Source of the DNA: Serripes groenlandicus
Lineage: Eukaryota > Mollusca > Bivalvia > Cardiida > Cardiidae
Assembly: GCA_031761405.1 (NCBI GenBank)
Contig: JASEVX010000017.1
Location: forward strand, 9,611,675 to 9,675,674
DNA: 64,000 nucleotides
Direction: 5' to 3'
Shown: positions 53,071 to 63,305 of the stretch, in pieces
Position numbering within the stretch: the stretch's first letter is position 1
How the letters are laid out: each line of letters begins with the position of its first letter
Notes under the pieces: model-generated
Told to the model about the DNA's origin: nothing
Databases searched by the model: none
Seen by the model: the letters and a program-made list of their open reading frames with translations, nothing else
Position numbers and translations under genes: made by a program

Positions 53071-53202
53071 AGGTTATTGACCCTGTACTGTGAAATCATC
53101 GTTGGACCGAGTTCTTTGGTTGACGTTGCCGAGCTTGCGAGGCTATACGTTCGCCAAAGAACGAGGTCCAACGATGATTTCACAGTACAGGGTCAATAAC
53201 CT
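53071..53202. repeat. Large inverted repeat with perfect 38-bp arms
   Basis: AGGTTATTGACCCTGTACTG through ATCGTTGGACC (53071-53108) is exactly the inverse complement of 53165-53202. Symmetry extends imperfectly inward (TTCTTTGGTTGACG / CGTTCGCCAAAGAA). The ~20-bp loop includes GAGCTTGCGAGGC. Confidence 0.93.
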
Positions 53203-53205
53203 TTT

Positions 53206-53747
53206 TATTGCATACTTTCATATTGTAAACTATTTGCTTTATTTTATGTAGGTTTTTTTTTAATTATCTAGAATTGATAAATCTGCTTCCGAATTAGAAA
53301 CAAACTGTTTGTTTACATAAGTAGTAATTTTTGTGCAAATGCCGTTTGAATTATAACGGTGACGTAATTTTTTTAAATGACGTCATGCACGTGCATAACC
53401 AACATTTTATACGCGGGTTTTAGCCTGTTTTCATGTCAAAAACCAACATTTTATACGCGGGTTTTAGCCTGTTTTCATGTCAAAAACGTACTGTACTAGT
53501 AAGAAATTGTCCATAATCAATATATATGAGAATTTAACATTACAAAGTCCCGTGAGGTTTAACAATGATATTTAGGTCAGCTATGTTTGTTTACATAACA
53601 AAAGTAGTCCCTAGCATGTTAATTATGCAGAATTTTCACACGTCCTTTTCTACGGTCATGATCACTCCTTGACAGCGGTCATGATCGAAAAATCATGACC
53701 ACTTTCTTCAATGCAAAGTGAACGGGACAATATGAAAGTATGCAATA
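53206..53747. mobile_element. 542-bp element with 21-bp perfect terminal inverted repeats
   Basis: TATTGCATACTTTCATATTG+T (53206-53226) is the exact inverse of 53727-53747. It contains the H module (53338-53410), a 44-bp direct duplication (AACCAACATTTTATACGCGG..., 53397-53484) and a GGTCATGATC-type inverted segment (53655-53702). The hairpin at 53071-53202 is immediately adjacent, and the two may form one composite. No coding frame. Confidence 0.65.
53338..53410. repeat. Family H module, copy 2
   Basis: AATGCCGTTTGAATTATAAC, GGTGACGTAATTTTTTTAAA, TGACGTCATGCACGTGCATA; matches 48318-48402. Confidence 0.75.
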
Positions 53748-53898
53748 AACATATAATAAATACCAGGTTGTGTACATAATTCATATAAACGTATAAAATG
53801 TGGGAGACAAAATATCAAATAAAAACACACAAACTAATATAATAACAACTGTTCTCCTGCTGACATTTTGCTGTGCAAATTCCGCTTCCATGGTTTAT

Positions 53899-54168
53899 AT
53901 ATGAGCCGTTCCGTGAGAAAACCAACATTATTGACTTTGCGTAAAGTATCGACTCGGATCAGCATAAGCATGCCGCGAAGGCTAAACCGGACAGACCTAT
54001 TTCGCCTCCTGTGGATTTTCTGTTTTTAGGAATCATTACTCTATACCTCTATACCCCTAAGACGGAATGTGTCGGCCCGGATTAGCCTGCGCGGACTGCG
54101 CAGGCTGATCTGGGTCGATACATTACGCAGATCCAATAATGTTGGTTTTCTCGTGGAACGGCTCATAT
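53899..54168. mobile_element. Family B long-TIR MITE
   Basis: Begins ATATGAGCCGTTCCGTGAGA and ends CGTGGAACGGCTCATAT. Very close to the copy at 1302-1570 (shared GTATCGACTCGGATCAGCAT and AGGCTAAACCGG/ACAGAC), so the two likely share a recent source. Confidence 0.9.
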
Positions 54169-54311
54169 GCTTATCATATTGTATTAAAGTGTCAAGTAAT
54201 CAAAGAAGCGACGTGAGCACTGTGGGTCATGTTTTTTAGCAGGAGGCATAGTTATTAATTGACATAATAAATCAAAGGAGTGGGGATACGTCAAGTGATA
54301 TTAACCTAAGC

Positions 54312-54579
54312 ATATCAGCCGTTCCGCGAGAAAACCAACAGTATGGCCTCTGCGTCATGTATCGACCCAGATCAGCCTGCGCAGATCGTGCAGACTGATC
54401 CGGGCCGACACATTCCGTCTCAGGGGAATAGAGGTATAGAGTTATGATTCCTGAAACAGAAAATCCACAGGAGCCGAAATGTGTCTGTCCGGGTAAACCT
54501 GCGCGGCATGCTTACGCTGATCCGGGTCGATACTTTACGCAGAATCCACAATGTTGGTTTTCTCCAGAACGGCTCGTAT
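54312..54579. mobile_element. Family B long-TIR MITE
   Basis: Begins ATATCAGCCGTTCCGCGAGA and ends TCTCCAGAACGGCTCGTAT. Orientation is opposite to 53899-54168 by the position of the TTCCTGAAACAGAAAATCC segment. Confidence 0.87.
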
Positions 54580-54659
54580 TAGGATTACAGAGAATGTAAA
54601 GATGTCACGTGGTTTCTTTGCATTTCTTCAGCACAGCACCTATGCATTTTGAAAGATCA

Positions 54660-55040
54660 TGCTTTTTCTAAACGTGAACATATTTGGAAACGCGGGGTGA
54701 TTCAAAGACAATACAAACTCTGATTAACAAATGATAAAAAAGACAACCAGGTCAATAATCAATGTGTAGGCCGTCTCGTGAGAAAATCAACATTGTGGAC
54801 TCTGCAAAAAGTATCGACACAAGCGTACCCGGATATACACTTTTCGCCTCCTGTGGATTTTCAGTTTCAGGAATCAATACGCTATCTATCCCCCCTTAGA
54901 CGGAATGCGTCGGCCGGATCAGTATACGCGGACAGCGCAGGCTGATCTGGTCGATACATTACGCAGATGTGTATCGCCACAGCTTTAGAAAAAATGTGTA
55001 GGCACGTGCCTACAGTGACTAAAGGGAACTAGGCCCCTGA
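54660..55040 (+). mobile_element. BL element with the shared left flank, copy 2
   Basis: The left flank GAAACGCGGGGTGATTCAAA and GACAATACAAACTCTGATTA match 34632-34710. BL starts CCAGGTCAATAATCAATGTG, lacking GGGCGTAGCTTGG, and ends CTAAAGGGAACTAGGCCCCTG. Its inner left arm is deleted around GTATCGACACAAGCGTACC. Confidence 0.8.
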
Positions 55041-55179
55041 CTACGAACACATAATTGTATTTCAAACAGTATTTAATTTAGAACTATATTCCCTGTCTGA
55101 GAAGAACGTTATAGTGTGGAACCAATTTGAGGATAATGTCATGTAATCTAAATTACTGGGCCACTATAGAACCACACTC

Positions 55180-55393
55180 TTAACCCTTACCCACGTGCAA
55201 ACAAATATGCAGCAGACGACTTAGAAAACACCTGCGCAAAAGCACAGAAAAAAATCCCTATAGATGAAAGAACAATAATTAAATAGAGTTGGACGCATGG
55301 TGACAAAAGGAGAAATTGCTCAATTTGAAATGATTTCAAAAAGCCGTCAGTTACAGACGCGTCTGAAAGTGTCTATATCAGGGAAAGGGTTAA
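55180..55393. mobile_element. Family A MITE
   Basis: TTAA on both sides; left TTAACCCTTACCCACGTGCA, right ATATCAGGGAAAGGGTTAA. The central hairpin is truncated after GAGAAATTGCTCAATTTG. Confidence 0.82.
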
Positions 55394-55718
55394 AGACTAA
55401 TAACTTCGATATAAAGGCCAAAAACCACCAGCAGCGTTACAACAGATGCAAAAGAATTCCGGAATTAAAATTTGGCGCCATTACTCCGTCATAGAACGTG
55501 AACTAAGAATAATCCCATTCTCCGTGAAATTTAAAGTTTTAGATAAAACTCAAAACCGCTTAAATTATCGGGAAATCTTAGTTGTGTGCAAGATCAGAAA
55601 GTGTATTAAATATTTCCAATATAGTTTAAAACAACTTATTGATTGAAAAATGCTAAATAGATCAGTGGATAAGATTGCTGGCTAACAACATGTTAATTGC
55701 GTACCCTTATTATTTTAA
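55394..55718. other. No recognised feature
   Basis: Low-copy DNA between two A copies; the 66-codon frame has no recognised content. Confidence 0.45.
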
Positions 55719-55947
55719 TTAACCCTTTCCCTCATAGTGACGCTTTCTGACGCCTCTACAGCAGACGGCTTTTTGAAAACATAGTGACAAAAGAAGAAAT
55801 TGCTCAAAAGAGCAATTTCTCCTTTTGCCACAATGTTTTCCACTTTTAGTCATAGGTTATCCATTCAATTATAGAGATTTTCTATTTTTTGAAAAAATAT
55901 GTTCAAAGTCGTCTGCTGCAGATTTGTCGTATAAGGGAAAGGGTTAA
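55719..55947. mobile_element. Family A hairpin MITE, CTCATA subtype
   Basis: TTAA at both ends. CCCTTTCCCTCATAGTGACG to ATAAGGGAAAGGG. The core GAAATTGCTCAAAAGAGCAATTTC is near-perfect. It has the subtype marker TTAGTCATAGGTTATCCATT. Confidence 0.9.
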
Positions 55948-56049
55948 GTCTTATAATATGCGTCGTTTCAAATTCTGTATCTATACATCGAATCTTTAAC
56001 AAACAAATATGTTATTTATTATTCGTCTTTGTTATTTTGTTTTGTTTTT

Positions 56050-56262
56050 AGCTCCAGTCGAGCTTATGTCATGGCGAATTGTCCGTCGTGCGTGCGTGCG
56101 TCAACTTTTTGCTTCAAACGACTTCTCCTCCCTAACTACTTGGCCAATTCGGATGAAACTTCATAGGAAGCATCCTCTCCATGTCCTCTCCTAAATTCCT
56201 TCAATTTTTTTGGATCCATGCAAAATTCTGCATGGATCTAAAAAATAGTGAAAACTTTTAAG
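56050..56262 (+). mobile_element. Pearl-like element P4, head only
   Basis: GTGCGTGCGTGCGTCAACTT, CAAACGACTTCTCCTCCCTA, GATGAAACTTCATAGGAAGC and AAAAAATAGTGAAAACTTTT match the first ~190 bp of P2 (11718-11900). No 155-bp units follow. Confidence 0.7.
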
Positions 56263-56289
56263 TCAGTGTATAATGGGTGTATTCAGTCC

Positions 56290-57109
56290 TCCCGATTGTC
56301 CCACATTTTGATTTTTGGGATAAAAATCGATGTAGGACAATCAGGAAAAGATACAGGTAAGGTGTCGGATAATCTCTGCCCGGGGCCAAGATATATCTCT
56401 ACAGTTCGGTTCACTTACAAGTCCACTATCTGAATGTTTTCTGTATTTCTGTATGCGTTTGTCATACCAGTCGATTGTACCTTCCTCCAGATCCAGGGTG
56501 TACTTGCTACGCATGTGTGGTCGTCAAGAACCAGGCTCATTCCGCCGGGCATTCCGCCGCGCATTAGACATGTTTCTAGTATGATATATAAACAATGCAT
56601 GATAACTTTTCCTAAAAAGTTTCAATTAACCCTTTCCCTCATAGACAATTCTGCAGCAGACGACTTTGAACTTATTTTGTCAAAACATATAAAAACTCCA
56701 TAATTGAATGGATAACCTATGACGAAAAGTGGAAAACATTGTGGCAAAAGGAGAAATTGCACGTTTTGTGCAATTTCTTCTTTTGTCACTATGTTTTCAA
56801 AAAGCTGTCTGCTGCAGAGGCGTCCGACAGCGTTTATATGAGGTAAAGGGTTAAATTATTGCGCTCACAGTCTATTCATTTATTTTTGAAAAACATAGAA
56901 TTAAATTACTCGAATTTATTTGAATGTTTGAGCAAACAGTTAAAATCCAGTTGCAAATTAATTGAACAAGGAATGGATAGCGGTATAGGTAAATAATGTG
57001 AACTTGGAATAGGCAAATTAACCGGACTGTATTCTCACATTTCCCTTACCCCTCTTCGCCACTCCGAATTAAGGGTAAATAGCATTTTCAAAATGTGGGA
57101 CAATCGGGA
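56290..57109. mobile_element. ~820 bp element with 21-bp perfect TIR, hosting an A copy
   Basis: TCCCGATTGTCCCACATTTT+G (56290-56310) is exactly inverse to 57089-57109. A third, near-identical motif GGACAATCAGGAAAAG occurs at 56334-56349. Family A sits inside at 56626-56854. Overlapping short frames on both strands (56415-56703) are not recognised. Whether the arms bound a real element or are parts of a dispersed motif is uncertain. Confidence 0.5.
56626..56854. mobile_element. Family A hairpin MITE, CTCATA subtype
   Basis: TTAA at both ends. CCCTTTCCCTCATAGACAAT to TATGAGGTAAAGGG. Core GAAATTGCACGTTTTGTGCAATTTC. Orientation opposite to 55719-55947. Confidence 0.9.
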
Positions 57110-57230
57110 AGGCACCTGTCTGACCTTTCCAATAATATTTCAATTCAATTTCTTTATTTCTCTTAGTTTGTACAAGAACAAAATCATAAGGTATATACAA
57201 ATAAGCATTACAATGGTGAACTAGAATGAC

Positions 57231-57233
<3 letters not shown>

Positions 57234-57290
<57 letters not shown>
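57234..57290. repeat. (TA)n microsatellite
   Basis: About 28 TA units. It yields a Tyr/Ile-repeat frame on minus. Confidence 0.97.
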
Positions 57291-57294
<4 letters not shown>

Positions 57295-57829
57295 CATAAC
57301 GGAATATGGGACAACCCTCTTTTGTGTTATTTTTTACAAAAAGGATATATTTTGTTAAAATATATCTATAGATCTCTGAATTGTCAAATGTTTAGCTCAA
57401 TATACTTTTCAACATTTTTTTTTTTTCTGAATTAGTTTAAAATTAGATATTTAACATTTTAGTAACTTAATTTAAATAGATATTTCTATTTGAAGAATTT
57501 CAAGATTCTTATTTCTATAAATCTCTAGGTTGAGTTGGCTTTTATATAAAGTACATGGAGAAATGTAGGTTGTCGTGCTAATACGACCCCGAGTCCCCGT
57601 TTTTCATTGTTAACGGTCCGTTGCATATAGTCCCGAGGATTTAACGAGAGAGGTTCTCGGTTTGGAAATGAAATAATTAATTTTTGCTGTGTTTAAAAAG
57701 TTAACTAGCTCGGTTAATAAGAGTATTTTTTAAAATGGATTTATTGGTTTTTACTTAATGTGAATTTAGACCTGGATATTATCTTTTTTCTTAAAGGTAA
57801 GACGTTGTTAAATTCACTAGTCTATACTA
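57291..57829. other. No recognised feature
   Basis: Strongly AT-rich low-copy DNA. Confidence 0.5.
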
Positions 57830-57833
57830 TAAT

Positions 57834-57852
57834 GCGAGAGAGAGAGAGAGCG

Positions 57853-57923
<71 letters not shown>

Positions 57924-57924
57924 T
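57834..57924. repeat. (GA)n microsatellite
   Basis: About 44 GA units with GCGA interruptions near each end. The 111-codon frame across it is Arg/Glu repeat plus flanking DNA, not a gene. Confidence 0.97.
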
Positions 57925-58063
57925 GTTGATACAATCAAAAGGCTTTATGATATTGATTTCAGGAGTTTTTGGCTGGGTAAGGGTTGTCTCTTACCATATT
58001 ATTGCTATGCAAATTTATCTCCTGCTTCTACTGAAATACACTCAAATTGGACAACGAATACAC

Positions 58064-58293
58064 TTAACCCTTTCCCTCATATAGACGCTTTCTGACGCCT
58101 CTGCAGCAGACGGCATTTTGAAGACATAGTGACAAAAGAAGAAATTGCACGTTTTGTGCAATTTCTCCTTTTGACACAATGTTTTCCACTTTTTGTCATA
58201 GGTTATCCATTCAATTAAAGAGATTTTCCAAGTTTTGACAATATATGTTAAAAGTCGTCTGCTGCAGAATTGTCGTATGGGGGAAAGGGTTAA
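58064..58293. mobile_element. Family A hairpin MITE, CTCATA subtype
   Basis: TTAA at both ends. CCCTTTCCCTCATATAGACG to GTATGGGGGAAAGGG; core GAAATTGCACGTTTTGTGCAATTTC. A short direct repeat AATTGGACAA(C/G)GAA lies near both sides (58045 and 58292). Confidence 0.92.
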
Positions 58294-60454
58294 ATTGGAC
58301 AAGGAAACGTAGGAAAATGAACGTTTTTGCATGCCAATTGATAGCAATAAAAGTTGCAAAATGGATGGATAAAATAATAACACATACCATAAATATTAAT
58401 ATTAATGCAACAGACAATGCACGTAAACGGGCACTATAAAACCCTTTGCCCGATATCTTTATCGGGATATGAGTATACCCCGAATAGTATTATCTTACAA
58501 CATTATAACGTGTAGTACAGTCATGCATTACAACACATGTTCATTACAATGCAATTACATTGTAATCATTGATATACTCTGTAAGGAAAATATAATTTCA
58601 ACTATTTCTGATGTACGTGTGCAGACAGTGGAGTGATAAATCTGTCCACAAAGATACACAGACTGAGCTATATCTTCACTGTCTGTCAATTTGGCTAATA
58701 CGAATTTTAATTTTTAAACATATGTATGTACATATAGTTGTATTTAACCATTTTATTTACCCAATTCGATTTTATATTATTTCTTTTTAGAGTCGTCTGT
58801 CTTGCAGTAAAATAGTGTACAATTCGATACACTTTCTGTAAAATATAACCAAGTTCTTTCAATTTTTGTGGCGATTGGTTTGGCAATCGCCACAATGCTA
58901 ACAGAAACAACAACAACGAAAAATATTTACATAGTCGGTTTTGAACAATCGGTTGATATTTTTTTTCCTTACTGCAAACTAATTTACTCACATCCGTTAT
59001 AGTTCCATCATTGATGCAGAGACGTGATTAATAATAATTATGTCAGTGCTACTTTGGTATCGGATTGTTACTAATATTTGAGTTTTATCGAGACATTATC
59101 TTCATAGAGTTAAAAAATGTAAATATTATCTTCGTCATGATTGAGCAGATAATAAATATCATTGCGCGTTCTATCTGCCTTGCAAATAACTCTGATGATA
59201 CTCAAATCTGGAAATTCCAAAAGGTTCTATAAATAGCTCGCGTGACTGGTTATCTCAATATAAACGCTTTATTGTGTAGATGTTTAAATATATGAAAGCG
59301 TCTAGATGATAATGACAAAGGTTTAAAGGACACACGATGTCAGTGTGTACACACGTTATGTATACACGTCTGCACGTTCTAGAGTCAATTAGCAATCAAT
59401 GCTGAAAGTGTAGCCTAATTTAGTTTGGAGATCGAGCATTATAATATATGCCTATATTTTTATAAATTGAACAGTTTGGCAAATAGTGAAATTGTGTTTT
59501 TTGAGCATGTTTTGTGTTTGTTTTTGCACTCACATTATTCGAAGCAGTTTAACAACATTAGAGACATATAAATACACTGTGTTTATATGTCTCTGACAAC
59601 CCTCAATCATGCAATGTGAAGGGACTAAATTGAACAGACCTGTTTAATATCGGACATCATTAAAACAAACACCAAAGTAATGGATACTGTTTTCTCTCCT
59701 TTCTTGATCATTTAGTCATTTCTAAAGTGTAAAAAATATTTTATCTTAATATGGCCTAGCGACCTGGTGATGCACATGTGATTACCCGAACAATTTAGAT
59801 TACAAATAGCCATTCTAATGAGCTAAAACGATAGTCGAATACCAACTAGATTTTTCATAACTTTGGAATGGCCTAATTTTTAACACATCATGACCAATTT
59901 CAGAACGTAACTAAAAAATCACCAAGACAACATTCTGGCAAACAAACATTATTCTACTGTCAAAAGATGCAGGGTTGATACATTCTCAAATTTACCCGCA
60001 CCAGAGTCATCGCAAGCCCTACACCGATATACTGCTTGTTGCAGGATTTTCCATACGATCGCCACTACAGTGCCATTGGCGCTTTGATTTTCTGAGGTAT
60101 AATACACATGACAGACTTGAATTGTCTCAGTACGGATTGAACTCTTCTAGCTTCTTTTGCATTTTCCGAATTATGTCCATTGAAGGGCTGTTCTTCGAAT
60201 CAGGTTAGAGTCACTGATCTGATCCTAATAATTCCTGTTTCTCCTGTATACGTTTGACCTGTCACCGGCAAATCAGCAAGTGTTCGACGTGTTGGTATAC
60301 TTATACCTGTGAATTTCGACATACTAACTTTCTAATTGCAAACACAAATAAAATAGGGAAAGGTACAAACACTCAAGCCGTATGGTGATGATATTTAGGC
60401 GCGTAACGTGCCACCAAAAACAGCGCTAATATATACTGGGAACAGACAAGACTA
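58294..60454. other. No recognised gene; two small hairpins
   Basis: About 2.1 kb of low-copy AT-rich DNA, the longest such stretch. TTGTGGCGATTG/CAATCGCCACAA (58866-58895, 6-bp loop) and AGAGACATATAAA/TTTATATGTCTCT (59561-59594) are the only structured sites noticed. Frames up to 94 codons have no recognised content. Confidence 0.55.
58866..58895. repeat. Perfect 12-bp stem hairpin
   Basis: TTGTGGCGATTG, loop GTTTGG, CAATCGCCACAA. Stable and G/C-rich for its surroundings. No U tract suggesting termination follows. Confidence 0.85.
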
Positions 60455-61576
60455 CCACAGCGCAATATCTACCACAGTACAATATCTACCACAGTACAAT
60501 ATATATCACAGTACAATATCTACCACAGTACAATATCTACACAGTACACTATCTACCACAGTACAATATATACAACAGTACAATATCTACCACAGTACAA
60601 TATCTAACAATATCTACCACAGTACAATATCTAACAATATCTACCACAGTACAATATATACCACAGTACAATATCTACCACAGTACAATATCTACCACAG
60701 TACAATATCTACCAATATATACCACAGTACAATATAATACCACAGTACAATATCTGCCACAGTACAATATCTACCACAGTACACTATCTACCACAGTACA
60801 ATATATACAACAGTACAATATCTACAATATCTACCACAGTACAATATCTAACAATATCTACCACAGTACAATATATACCACAGTACAATATCTACCACAG
60901 TACAATATCTACCACAGTACACTATCTACCACAGTACAATATATACAACAGTACAATATCTACAATATCTACCACAGTACAATATCTAACAATATCTACC
61001 ACAGTACAATATCTACCACAGTACAATATCTACCACAGTAAATATCTACCACAGTACAATATCTACCACAGTACAATATCTACCAATATCTACCACAGTA
61101 CAATATCTACCACAGTACAATATATACCACAGTACAATATCTGCCACAGTACAATATCTACCACAGTACAATATCTACCACAGTACAATATTTACACAGT
61201 ACACTATCTACCACAGTACAATATATACAACAGTACAATATCTACAATATCTACCACAGTACAATATCTAACAATATCTACCACAGTACAATATATACCA
61301 CAGTACAATATCTACCACAGTACAATATATACAATATCTACCACAGTACAATATCTACCACAGTACAATATCTACCACAGTACAATATCTACCACAGTAC
61401 AATATCTACCACAGTACAATATCTACAATATCTACCACAGTACAATATCTACAATATATACCACAGTACAATATCTACCACAGTACAATATCTACAATAT
61501 CTACCACAGTACAATATCTACAATATCTACCACAGTACAATATCTACAATATCTACCACAGTACAATATCTACCAC
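60455..61576. repeat. 17-bp minisatellite, ~65 copies
   Basis: The unit is CTACCACAGTACAATAT, with 8-9 bp partial units (CTACAATAT, CTAACAATAT) interspersed and variants CAGTACACTAT, ATATACAACAG and CTGCCACAG. A composite block with CAGTACACTATCTACCACAG followed by ACAATATATACAACAG recurs near 60543, 60779, 60915 and 61197, showing higher-order copying. Confidence 0.97.
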
Positions 61577-61599
61577 AACCAGGTGATGACGTCTGACTT

Positions 61600-61763
61600 T
61601 GGAAACGGAATGCGAGTCTACGTGGATAAGCAGCCAGTTACTTGGAAAGACGGCTGTGTGTAGTACTATGGTGAAACTGGCTGGACACACATTGGTGTGT
61701 GAACTGGCCGCCATGATATGAATGAAAAGAATTTGAAAACGGCGTTAAACCCCAATCAATCAA
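61600..61763 (+). mobile_element. SINE-E, 5'-truncated
   Basis: GAGTCTACGTGGATAAGCAG, CCAGTTACTTGGAAAGACGG, GGCCGCCATGATATGAATGA and AAAACGGCGTTAAACCCC, AATCAATCAAA. It follows the 17-bp minisatellite. Flanking TGATGAC/AAATGAC is too short to call a target duplication. Confidence 0.78.
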
Positions 61764-61887
61764 ATGACACAGAATGCGATTTTACATAGTGTTTTTTCAC
61801 AATTATTATACATAAAAAGTAATGCAAATGCATAGAATCAGAAACATAGATGCATAAGAAATTAATCTTAATGAGATGTTTTTCAAG

Positions 61888-61958
61888 AATGCTTCCATCG
61901 GAGAATTTCGAACGTAGTACCGTTTGATTGCGAGGCCGTCCATTACACCACCTTGCCA
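61888..61958 (-). tRNA. tRNA-like remnant
   Basis: On the minus strand: A-box TGGTGTAATGG in GGCAAGGTGGTGTAATGGAC, and a degenerate B box CGTTCGAAATTCTCC. Stems do not close. Probably an old SINE head. Confidence 0.3.
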
Positions 61959-62023
61959 CGGACTTATATAACTGTATAGTATAAGCAAGCAATAAATCAT
62001 AACTCCTTTTTGTGCTATCTTTT

Positions 62024-62412
62024 AACGATAATGGAACGTCCCGATAATGAAATAGCTACGCGAAGTTTATCTTAACCAATAGTTTCGTACAATTAACAAC
62101 TTGACATTAGCCCTTTCCCTCATATAGACGCTTTCTGACGCCTTTGCAGCAGACGGCTTTTTGAAAACATATTGACAAAAGAAGAAATTGCACAAAACGT
62201 GCAATTTCTCCTTTTGCTACAATGTTTTCCACTTTTTTTCATAGCGTATCCATTCGCCTATGGAGATTTTCTATTTTTTGACAAAATACGTTCAAAGTCG
62301 TCTGCTGCAGAATTGTCGTATGAGGGAAAGGGTTAACGATAATGGAACGTCCCGATAATGAAAAGCTACGCGAAGTTTATCTTAACCAATAGTTTCGTAC
62401 AATTAACACGAT
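62024..62412. repeat. ~79-bp direct repeat on both sides of an A element
   Basis: AACGATAATGGAACGTCCCG, ATAATGAAATAGCTACGCGA, AGTTTATCTTAACCAATAGT and TTCGTACAATTAACA occur at 62024-62102 and again at 62335-62412, with a 2-bp difference. The A element at 62107-62336 fills the interval. Confidence 0.93.
62107..62336. mobile_element. Family A hairpin MITE, CTCATA subtype
   Basis: TTAGCCCTTTCCCTCATATA to GTATGAGGGAAAGGGTTAA; core GAAATTGCACAAAACGTGCAATTTC. The left flank is TTAG, the right TTAA. Confidence 0.9.
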
Positions 62413-62854
62413 CAGCTGACCTGTCAGTCATCTTCACTACAATGTAACCTGACCTTGATATCAGTTGATAAAGGTCAAACCATATCGCGCGCTCTGTTTG
62501 GGCAGGGCTCCAGGAAAACCAACTATAATGCATTTAGACAAGCTTTGATAGATAATTGCTTATTCGTGCATCTAATACCCTTTCATATCCAAATACTCCG
62601 TGCTTATTAGGAGATTGCTCTCTGACTACTCACTAACAGTACCGCCCCAGATCAGATCAGGGTCTACCCTGCGTACGTCTGCGCATGATGTTACGGATAT
62701 ACTATGTTCGCAAATGTACTAGAGTCGATTTTCCCATAGCACAGTAAAGGTAAATCTGCACGAACATAAATAGATATAGCAGTAAATTTGTTCATTTGTT
62801 AAATGGATTTGGTTTTGTGTTAACATTCTGGTTTTAAGGTATGTGTAAATATTG
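62413..62854. other. No recognised feature
   Basis: Low-copy DNA. Confidence 0.45.
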
Positions 62855-63082
62855 TTAATCCTTTCCCACGTATAGAAGCATTTTGACGCTTCTGCAGCAG
62901 ACGACCTTTGAAAATATTCGTGACAAAAGGAGACATTGCTCGAAACTAGCCACTTCTCCTTTAGCCACAATGTTTTCATCTGTTATGTAGTAAGTATACC
63001 TTAATGTGTAGATATATTCAATGTCTTTGCTTAATTGTTTTCAAAGTTGTCTGCTGCATATTTGTTTAACGCGGGAAATGTG
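62855..63082. mobile_element. Family A hairpin MITE, right end mutated
   Basis: TTAATCCTTTCCCACGTATA at left, arms AAAATATTCGTGACAAAAGG and TCTCCTTTAGCCACAATG. The right end GTTTAACGCGGGAAATG has lost its TTAA. Confidence 0.75.
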
Positions 63083-63123
63083 TGTACATGGGACATGCAA
63101 CAAGGAAACTTACATTAAAAGAA

Positions 63124-63305
63124 TTCACCCTTTCTCTAATGCAAAAATATCTCCAGGAGTCAACTTTGAAAACATTAAATCAAAAATATGGATCCTCTCT
63201 ATAATTGAAAGGACAATTATTGAATAAAGTTGACAACATTATGGCAAAAACGTTTTTAGAGGTCGAAGATGCGTCATAAAGCGTCTGTAAGTGGGAAATG
63301 GTTAA
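63124..63305. mobile_element. Family A MITE, degenerate
   Basis: TTCACCCTTTCTCTAATGCA at left and GTAAGTGGGAAATGGTTAA at right. The hairpin is partly deleted. Confidence 0.7.

Noticed and set aside
57760..58095. 111-codon Arg/Glu-rich frame as a coiled-coil protein
   Set aside because: Centre is the (GA)n microsatellite; its end lies in a family A terminus.
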